Of a stretch of DNA of 64,000 nucleotides, positions 59,235-64,000 are shown one piece after another. Within the stretch, counting starts at the first letter, position 1; every line of letters starts with the position of its first letter. A model generated the notes under the pieces. It was not told where the DNA came from, searched no databases, and was given only the letters and a program-made list of their open reading frames with translations. The stretch lies in the NCBI GenBank assembly GCA_019429255.1, contig JAHYIY010000008.1, forward strand, positions 52,669 to 116,668, given 5' to 3'. The position numbers and the translations under genes are program-made. This stretch comes from Desulfuromonadales bacterium (GTDB taxonomy: Bacteria; Desulfobacterota; Desulfuromonadia; Desulfuromonadales; Geopsychrobacteraceae).

Positions 59235-59414
59235 TTACTTTCCCAGAACTTTTTTGATGTCACCGACATCGCCCTGAATTTTGCCGGCGATTTGCTCGTC
59301 GGTTCCTTCTCTTTCCAGCTTGGGACTGCCGGTGAGTTTACCGGTTTGCTCTTTTACTTTGCCTTTGATTTCGTGCAGCTTTCCTTCGGTCTTGTCTCTG
59401 TTGCCGGATTTCAT
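59235..59414 (-). CDS. CsbD-family stress protein
   Basis: The 59-residue hydrophilic protein (MKSGNRDKTEGKLHEIKGKV, TGKLTGSPKLEREGTDEQIA, GKIQGDVGDIKKVLGK) is a typical CsbD with the KxxGKxK-type repeats. AAAGGAAACGACG precedes the ATG. It is the first gene behind the sigma-54 promoter at 59476. The second CsbD in the window (39921) lies in another predicted transcript of the same regulon. Confidence 0.9.
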   Translation of the reverse strand: MKSGNRDKTEGKLHEIKGKVKEQTGKLTGSPKLEREGTDEQIAGKIQGDVGDIKKVLGK

Positions 59415-59475
59415 CGTCGTTTCCTTTTCACCATAGTTGGTTGTTTACGCAGACAGCCTGCTATCGGGTGGTAGA

Positions 59476-59489
59476 GCAACAATCATACC
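59476..59489 (-). promoter_or_regulatory. Sigma-54 promoter of the CsbD-BON operon
   Basis: Minus-strand GGTATGATTGTTGC has GG and GC ten bases apart and TTGC at -12. The predicted start lies about 50 bases before csbD. Confidence 0.8.
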
Positions 59490-59576
59490 GGCGGCAATCT
59501 GCTGGAAAATAGGCTGATTTAGCTAAGGAAAATCGAATTCAGTTAGGAAGGACAAGAGTCGTTCCGTCAGCGGCAA

Positions 59577-59610
59577 CCATCGAACTTGACATAACCGCCA
59601 AATATGATGG
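59577..59610 (-). promoter_or_regulatory. 34-bp enhancer-like site 3
   Basis: Agrees with the site at 63456 at all but two of 34 positions, and shares the half-site pattern with the other three. It lies 88 bp upstream of the -24 element at 59489. Confidence 0.8.
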
Positions 59611-59716
59611 CAGCGGCTGCAACAAAGGAGAATTTTATGTTTGCTGCGCTAGGGGGGCTGGTTAGCCGATGTTGTCTGTTTTCCCTGACAACTTCGTCGC
59701 AGCGGGAACTTAGGGT

Positions 59717-59755
59717 AAAATCTGCGAGGCTGTGGAAATGAGCCTCGCAGATTTT
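59717..59755. terminator. Strong bidirectional terminator
   Basis: A 15-bp perfect stem (AAAATCTGCGAGGCT and its complement) with a nine-base loop has T-runs on both sides. It ends the beta-barrel gene on the minus strand and would also end any plus-strand transcript from 59611. Confidence 0.85.
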
Positions 59756-59769
59756 TTCAAATCGTCAGA

Positions 59770-60306
59770 TTAAAATCTGTAGCCAAGTCCGAGACGGTGA
59801 TTGAAAACACCATCACTGTAGGTGTCATGGGCCTTGTTGGTGCTTTCGAAGATGAAGTCGTAACCAACCGCGACAATCAAGAAGGTGGAGTCGCTCAGAA
59901 AAGCCTTCAGTCCAACCTCAGGGCCGGCGATGAAAGACTCTTTGACGCCGTCACCGTACATGTAGCCAATGGTTGCACCAAGGAAAGGGCGCAGGTTGCC
60001 GATATTGAAATTGTAATCAATGCCAACCCGGGTGGAAGCGTTATACGCGTTATCCCCGGGCTGATCGACGATGTTCAGTGACTGGCGGATGAGTCCTTGC
60101 CAGTTTGAATCGAAAAAATAGCCGTATCCCAGATCGAAGCTTAAATTCGTCCTGTCGAAACTCTTGTCACTAACCCCGGATCCGCTCAGGGTCAATTCCT
60201 GGGTTCCCATCTTATATGTAGCGAAATTCTGGTTCTGTTGGGCCAGTGCGGTAAAGGGAAGAAAAAGAAAACCGAAAATAACTAAACCGTAAATTGTGCG
60301 TGACAT
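59770..60306 (-). CDS. Outer-membrane beta-barrel protein
   Basis: The 178-residue protein has a signal peptide (LVIFGFLFLPFTALA) and alternating beta strands typical of small eight-stranded barrels. Examples are LSFDLGYGYFFDSNWQGLIR, VGIDYNFNIGNLRPFLGATI and FLIVAVGYDFIFE. The C terminus is aromatic (HRLGLGYRF) and recognised by the Bam complex. It resembles OmpW/OmpX-type or porin-family proteins. No specific substrate is inferred. It has its own terminator; the upstream region carries repeat copy D. Confidence 0.8.
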   Translation of the reverse strand: MSRTIYGLVIFGFLFLPFTALAQQNQNFATYKMGTQELTLSGSGVSDKSFDRTNLSFDLGYGYFFDSNWQGLIRQSLNIVDQPGDNAYNASTRVGIDYNFNIGNLRPFLGATIGYMYGDGVKESFIAGPEVGLKAFLSDSTFLIVAVGYDFIFESTNKAHDTYSDGVFNHRLGLGYRF

Positions 60307-60481
60307 ACAATACCTCCTGTTAATAGTGAACTACATGAACATCAATGTGTTTCTTCTTGTTTTGTTACTGATTTTTCCTTTCGGCAGAATGGTTGGTTGT
60401 GAAAGGCGCAGCAGTCACGTAAGTCCCTGGCTTCCGGAAGAGTTAACAATGAACTGCCGCGCCAATGTTTGTTATTGAAAT

Positions 60482-60559
60482 GTATCTGTTCAGCACCGGG
60501 GTGGGGGGTTCTCTGGCAAGGGTGTCTGTCGCCATGGACGGCGATAGACACCCTTTTTT
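60482..60559. repeat. Foldback repeat, copy D (truncated; now terminator-like)
   Basis: The copy starts with the terminal repeat GTATCTGTTCAGCAC (60482-60496) and keeps the central hairpin GGCAAGGGTGTCTGTCGCC with its complement GGCGATAGACACCC. It then runs into TTTTTTT and lacks the other half. The hairpin plus T-run forms a near-perfect plus-strand terminator (about 60519-60560). It lies in the gap between the barrel gene and the SOD remnant. Confidence 0.8.
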
Positions 60560-60620
60560 TAAGGACAACAACCTCTTCTTTGGTTTAATTCCTGGGGCGA
60601 AGTAGACAACCAGATGAGCA

Positions 60621-60791
60621 TTAATCATTCCTGAATCTGTTTATTGCTAGAAGAATGGAATTTGCCCCATTCACATAGGCGGCGTGATACTTGTTGCGGT
60701 GCAGCGTCAACAGGTCCGGGGACAGGGCCGGCGCCAAGGCATCGTCGCTGTATCCAAACTTGAGTAAAGCGAACATATGGATTGTGTCCAT
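60621..60791 (-). pseudogene. Short superoxide dismutase N-terminal remnant
   Basis: A 56-residue frame (MDTIHMFALLKFGYSDDALA, LTLHRNKYHAAYVNGANSIL) is a shorter paralogue of the half-SOD at 42944, covering only the first helix. One residue of the LHHDKHH metal-ligand motif has changed to LHRNKYH. Upstream, at 60920-60940, a frame ends VVTGRI like a DUF3309 protein. So the pair DUF3309-SOD appears to have been duplicated here and then decayed. Confidence 0.65.
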
Positions 60792-60990
60792 TTTTTTAAT
60801 CCTTTATAGGTTGTTATGTTCATCACCGCAGTCACCCAAGAAACCGGATCAATGAACAAAGCGGTTAGGTTTTTTCGGCTTACAATGCGATCGTATCCCG
60901 CATTGATTTTGCCGCTGCCTCAGATTCGTCCCGTTACCACCGGTTCGTAAGTGCCGGGGGCTGCAAGCAAATCTCTGATCAGGATAATAA

Positions 60991-61004
60991 GCAACTAGCA
61001 TGCC
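60991..61004 (-). promoter_or_regulatory. Sigma-54 promoter, decayed DUF3309-SOD copy
   Basis: Minus-strand GGCATGCTAGTTGC has exact GG-N10-GC spacing and differs from the promoter at 43541 by one base in the 14-base core, although the genes behind it have decayed. Confidence 0.75.
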
Positions 61005-61099
61005 CACGGCAGGCAATTGTAAATATTGTTTAACGGACTGAAACTAAAGAGGAAAAATTTGATTCAGGGGCGAGTCGATGATGAGAGGAGCTTTCGCCA

Positions 61100-61133
61100 C
61101 CGTCATATGTAATATAACCGTCAAATATGCAGG
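61100..61133 (-). promoter_or_regulatory. 34-bp enhancer-like site 4
   Basis: CCGTCA, then CCGTCA at +18 bp and TATGCAGG at the end, match the common 34-bp pattern. It lies 95 bp upstream of the -24 element at 61004. The 415-base stretch 60792-61206 otherwise contains only the decayed DUF3309 end. Confidence 0.75.
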
Positions 61134-61206
61134 GTCGGGCGGTGCCGGAGCCGAGCTGTCAGTGAACTTGCGATAGGCTCATTGAGCTGAGGGACGTTGA
61201 AGTGTA

Positions 61207-62238
61207 TTACTTCATCAACCAGCGTCTCTTCATCAATAGATATGAGAAGAAAAAAGTAAGTGTGCCCACCAGCAACAAATAGCTCCACTCAAAGGACAGG
61301 TTCGCCATTGTGCCATCTTCCAGCAGAATGGCCCTGAGTGGTCCGTAAAATTGGTAGGATGGCAGCAACGGCGCTATGCTGGACAGCTGTTGTGAAAAAT
61401 CGGACAGGGCGGAAGGAAGCAGGTGCGGCAGATAAAAGACCACCCCCAGGGTTCTGGCACTTGCCTGGTTGCGGCAGAGAAAACCCAGAAAAACCCCATA
61501 AGCACTGAAGCAAAAACCGCCGACGGCGATAAATGCGATATAGCCGGTCAAATCGACGACACCGAAACCGCCCAGGAGATGAAGGATCAGGACCGCAACC
61601 ATGGTTAGAACCATCCCTGTCAACGTCTTGGCGAGCAGCCATTCAAATTCGTTGATGGGGGTTTGGAGCAGCGCCAGTATGAGCTTTTTTTCCTTTTCTT
61701 CAGCGACTTGTGCAGGAAGGATGATGAAGCCGATGAGCAGGACAATCATCAAAATCCAGGTAGGCAACGTCTGTCTTTGGATGCCACCGGCGTAAAGCGC
61801 CTCAATGTCGGCAATCCAGGCATCCCGGTTCCCCTCCGCGGCTTTTTGCAGAGCTAAAAAGCTTTCAACGATGACAATGGTATGAAGAGATTCTTTTTTT
61901 AGAACAAGAAGTGTCAAGCTGTCGGGCGCATTTTTGTTTCTTAGCAAAATTCCGTCGATTTTTTTTTCTTTTAAGAGGGTCTTACCTTCCTGTTCATTTT
62001 GAATCCAGGTCATTGTGATGACCTGTTCGGCGGCCGCGACGCTATCTATAATTGCTGGCGCATAGGCTTCATGTTGGATGAAACCGATTTCTAGCGGACT
62101 GGAGTCAGCGTTGGGCTTGTCGATGAAATTTAACGAAATGAAAACAAAAAAAGGGATGAAAATGATGAGATAGATGGCCTTGTTCTTTATGGCGATCAAT
62201 AAGTCGTTGAATGTCAGAACGAGAATATTTCTGATCAT
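61207..62238 (-). CDS. ABC-2 type transporter permease
   Basis: The 343-residue protein has one N-terminal membrane segment (AIYLIIFIPFFVFISLNFID), a soluble extracytoplasmic domain of about 130 residues, then five or six C-terminal helices. These include LPTWILMIVLLIGFIILPAQ, LTGYIAFIAVGGFCFSAYGV and LFLGFLCRNQASARTLGVVF-like. This is the NatB/ABC-2 plan with the motif EKEKKLILALLQTPINEFEW at the cytoplasmic loop. The partner ATPase overlaps it by four bases. Export of an unknown substrate (drug, lipid or sodium) is inferred. Confidence 0.85.
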   Translation of the reverse strand: MIRNILVLTFNDLLIAIKNKAIYLIIFIPFFVFISLNFIDKPNADSSPLEIGFIQHEAYAPAIIDSVAAAEQVITMTWIQNEQEGKTLLKEKKIDGILLRNKNAPDSLTLLVLKKESLHTIVIVESFLALQKAAEGNRDAWIADIEALYAGGIQRQTLPTWILMIVLLIGFIILPAQVAEEKEKKLILALLQTPINEFEWLLAKTLTGMVLTMVAVLILHLLGGFGVVDLTGYIAFIAVGGFCFSAYGVFLGFLCRNQASARTLGVVFYLPHLLPSALSDFSQQLSSIAPLLPSYQFYGPLRAILLEDGTMANLSFEWSYLLLVGTLTFFFSYLLMKRRWLMK

Positions 62239-62918
62239 AGTGCATACAAGTTTTCATGAACTTGGGATTGAAAGTATTCCTTCGGAGATCCGTCGAATAT
62301 TATACTGCCTTCATGCAGCACGAGGATACGTGTCGCCAGGGTTTTGATTTCTTCGGGGCGGTGGGAGGTAAAGAATATCGTTTTGCCGGCAGCATGAATA
62401 TTCTTTAACAGCCGGTAGAGTTCTTTTGTCATCTCAAAATCGAGCCCGGATGTCGGTTCGTCAAACAGAAGAACCGAGGGATTTGCGAGCAGAGCTCGCC
62501 CGATATTGACTCTTTGCTTCAACCCTTTTGATAGTGTCTGTATTTTGTTTTTTCGAAAGGGCCGCAGATTAAACTCGCTTAGCACCTCATCCACCCGTGA
62601 AAAGGGCATCCGGAAGAGATATGCAAAAAGCTTGAGATTGTATTCAACGCTAAAAAAATCAAAAAGATTAGGAACTTCAGGAACGAAACCAACCTTGCCG
62701 ACAACAGCCGTTCGATTTTTCAGGAGGATCCCGTCAATCATGGCTTCTCCGTTGTCCGGAAGAATCCAGTTTGCCAGCATTTTCATCAGGGTTGATTTGC
62801 CGGCGCCGTTGTGACCGACGACGGCGATTAATTCGCCTTGTCTGACCACAAAACTGGTAGGCCTAAGCCCTCGGTCAAGATTGTAGAGCTTTGTCAATCC
62901 CCTGACCTCTACTTGCAT
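62235..62918 (-). CDS. ABC transporter ATP-binding protein
   Basis: The start MQVEVRGLTKLYNLDRGL (62918, GGAGG upstream) gives 227 residues; the longer frame is rejected. It has Walker A GHNGAGKSTLMKML, the Q-loop region VGFVPEVPNLFDFFSVEYNL, an ABC signature variant LSKGLKQRVNIGRAL, Walker B VLLFDEPTSGLD and the switch histidine FFTSHRPEE. The Gln normally in the Q-loop is replaced around FVPEVP. It energises the ABC-2 permease encoded next to it through an ATGA overlap. Confidence 0.92.
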   Translation of the reverse strand: MQVEVRGLTKLYNLDRGLRPTSFVVRQGELIAVVGHNGAGKSTLMKMLANWILPDNGEAMIDGILLKNRTAVVGKVGFVPEVPNLFDFFSVEYNLKLFAYLFRMPFSRVDEVLSEFNLRPFRKNKIQTLSKGLKQRVNIGRALLANPSVLLFDEPTSGLDFEMTKELYRLLKNIHAAGKTIFFTSHRPEEIKTLATRILVLHEGSIIFDGSPKEYFQSQVHENLYAL

Positions 62919-62960
62919 GCATCCTCCGGAGAATCTGTAAACAGGTGACGGTAAAATGAG

Positions 62961-63035
62961 AACATTGTCTTTCCGGGATGGATAAGATAGCTTTTTTGAA
63001 AAACTATCCAACCAAAACCCGAAAAAGACAATGTT
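62961..63035. repeat. Long imperfect inverted repeat
   Basis: AACATTGTCTTT (62961-62972) and AAAGACAATGTT (63024-63035) bound a 75-bp imperfect palindrome whose inner parts (GGATA...TATCC, TTTTTT...AAAAA) also pair. It lies between the micro-peptide gene and the ABC genes and may act as terminator or operator. Confidence 0.6.
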
Positions 63036-63111
63036 AATTGATTGGAAACACCATCGACCACCACCGAAACAGGCTCTGGAGTTGTACGCCGGCTTTCTAG
63101 CCTGCAACGAC

Positions 63112-63177
63112 CTACGTTATTCTCATAATGACAACAACGAGAATAACAACAATCAAAACACCAATAACAAAACCCAT
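63112..63177 (-). CDS. 21-residue single-helix membrane peptide
   Basis: The frame MGFVIGVLIVVILVVVIMRIT is one uninterrupted hydrophobic helix ending with a basic residue. GGAG lies 7 bases before the ATG (GGAGCTGACC-ATG), the spacing expected of a real gene. It is the first frame with a ribosome-binding site behind the consensus sigma-54 promoter at 63345. The leader would be about 155 bases. Tiny hydrophobic proteins of this kind often modulate membrane complexes; no family is recognised. Confidence 0.55.
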   Translation of the reverse strand: MGFVIGVLIVVILVVVIMRIT

Positions 63178-63344
63178 GGTCAGCTCCTTTTTCGATAGTT
63201 GTTTAAAATCCTTTTCACCTCACCAATCTTCCCTGAACCTTTCCGACTGTTTTGAATATGCCACCAGCGAAAAGGCGAAAAGAATCGGCCAACACAATTT
63301 TTCCCAACGTGCAACACCCTCCACGCTCGCTATCCATATTAAAA

Positions 63345-63358
63345 GCAAGGGACGTGCC
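63345..63358 (-). promoter_or_regulatory. Consensus sigma-54 promoter
   Basis: Minus-strand TGGCACGTCCCTTGC is a full match to the -24/-12 consensus, with GG at 63357-63358 and GC at 63345-63346. It would drive the 21-residue peptide gene and perhaps the ABC transporter. Confidence 0.85.
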
Positions 63359-63455
63359 AGCCCATAGCGGCCAGTTTTTATTGTTTAACTTGCTGATTAC
63401 AAGGGATAAATGGAAATTCTACCGGGAACAGTTCGGGAAAAACCTCCTAAGGCAT

Positions 63456-63489
63456 CCGTCAAACTTGACATAACCGCCAAATATGATGG
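63456..63489 (-). promoter_or_regulatory. 34-bp enhancer-like site 5
   Basis: CCGTCAAACTTGACATAA followed by CCGCCA and TATGATGG; nearly identical to site 3. It lies 98 bp upstream of the -24 element at 63358. The rest of 63178-63573 holds no convincing gene. Confidence 0.8.
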
Positions 63490-63573
63490 CATCGGTTGCA
63501 ACCCATTGCAGAGATTTATGCTTGAGCTGCTAAGGGGACTCAAGGTTAGTCCGACAGACTTTAAGGCGAACAT

Positions 63574-63613
63574 TTAAAAGGCCCGACACCAATGAAGATG
63601 CCAGGCCTTTTAA
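63574..63613. terminator. Terminator of the PEP-CTERM gene
   Basis: AAAAGGCC/GGCCTTTT with a wobble-extended stem of about 13 bp and T-rich flanks lies 20 bases after the stop of the PEP-CTERM gene. It is bidirectional. Confidence 0.8.
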
Positions 63614-63633
63614 TTTGATATTATTCCTTTATG

Positions 63634-64000
63634 TTACTTGCCCGCGCTGCGGCGACGGGACAGAGCCAAGCCGGCCATACCCGCCCCGAGGAGGAGCAGA
63701 GTGCCGGGCTCAGGAACAGCAACGGGGGCAGCAGAGGCGGCAGAAAAAGTAATTCCTGTTAAACCGCTAGCTGTTTGTGATGACAGAATCCAGGCGCCTT
63801 TTGTATCGTCAAAACCATCTGCCGACAACATCCCCAATCCTTTCAATCCTAAGAATTCAGCAGTATGCGTAACAATTTCAAGGGTTTCCATGTTGAAGCT
63901 GAATTTGCCTACAGACCACAAGGGGGTTATGGGACCAGCAAAAGAATCAAAGATAAAATCCTCGTATGTTGCCGTTGCGCCATTATTGCCGGCAAAATCA
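63634..64000 (-). CDS. PEP-CTERM sorting-signal protein (5' end outside window)
   Basis: The frame stays open to the right edge, so the start lies beyond 64000. The 122 visible residues include a beta-rich exported domain (ATYEDFIFDSFAGPITPLWS, GKFSFNMETLEIVTHTAEFL, GAWILSSQTASGLTGITFSA). The C-terminal signal is classical: VPEPGTLLLLGAGMAGLALS followed by RRRSAGK. Exosortase recognises this tail and the protein is exported, often with exopolysaccharide. Its presence implies an exosortase elsewhere in the genome. Confidence 0.9.
   Translation of the reverse strand, partial: DFAGNNGATATYEDFIFDSFAGPITPLWSVGKFSFNMETLEIVTHTAEFLGLKGLGMLSADGFDDTKGAWILSSQTASGLTGITFSAASAAPVAVPEPGTLLLLGAGMAGLALSRRRSAGK

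Noticed and set aside
59586..59591. TTGACA in enhancer-like sites 3 and 5 as a sigma-70 -35 box
   Set aside because: No -10 box at 16-18 bp spacing follows on the plus strand. The 34-bp motif as a whole and the sigma-54 promoters at fixed distance explain it better.

Overview
The window looks like chromosome from a Desulfuromonadales-type deltaproteobacterium (Desulfuromonas/Geobacter/Pelobacter relatives). This rests on the hisZ-purA-tRNA-Lys-tRNA-Glu block, mnmH (selenouridine tRNA modification), a DarP homologue, a c-type cytochrome, TAXI-TRAP and Liv transporters, and many sigma-54 promoters with GG-N10-GC spacing. The taxon is an inference from gene content; no 16S gene is present.

Layout. 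1-2.3 kb: tail of a type I restriction locus (hsdM, a deleted KilA-N gene, small fragments). 2.5-9.7 kb: housekeeping and accessory genes (larB, HD protein, darP, cytochrome c, TVP38 protein, lipoprotein, CigR/RcnB-like protein) with debris, including the C-terminal stub of a radical SAM/SPASM protein. 9.8-10.9 kb: an AT-rich orphan membrane gene and a partial copy of the tRNA-Glu 3' end. 10.9-19.6 kb: tRNAs, purA, hisZ, corA, pepA, mnmH, initiator tRNA, a RelA/SpoT-domain protein and a cold-shock gene. 20.2-36.1 kb: a plus-strand catabolic block with a sigma-54-driven TAXI-TRAP transporter, a Sel1-repeat protein, a sigma-54 activator, P5C dehydrogenase plus proline dehydrogenase behind a sigma-54 promoter, a complete Liv ABC transporter and a universal stress protein. 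36.3-64 kb: every gene is on the minus strand. This is a stress and envelope island with a diguanylate cyclase, a B12-radical SAM enzyme, BON, CsbD, DUF3185, DUF3309, DUF883, OmpA and DUF4398 proteins, a CheB-type methylesterase domain, half-length superoxide dismutases, oleate hydratase, a giant cyclic beta-1,2-glucan synthase, AI-2E and PRC-barrel proteins, an ABC exporter and PEP-CTERM proteins.

Main discoveries. (1) Five nearly identical 34-bp sites lie 87-98 bp upstream of five sigma-54 promoters (GG-N10-GC) in the 41-64 kb island. They look like enhancer sites for one unidentified sigma-54 activator. The putative regulon covers DUF4398/OmpA/CsbD/BON genes, DUF3309 plus half-SOD (one intact and one decayed copy), CsbD plus triple-BON, and a 21-residue membrane peptide. 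(2) A foldback (MITE-like) repeat of 156 bp with imperfect 15-bp terminal inverted repeats is present in four copies. One copy sits in the predicted 5' leader of the proline-catabolic operon. (3) The TRAP permease carries a lipoyl-like domain without the usual modified lysine motif.
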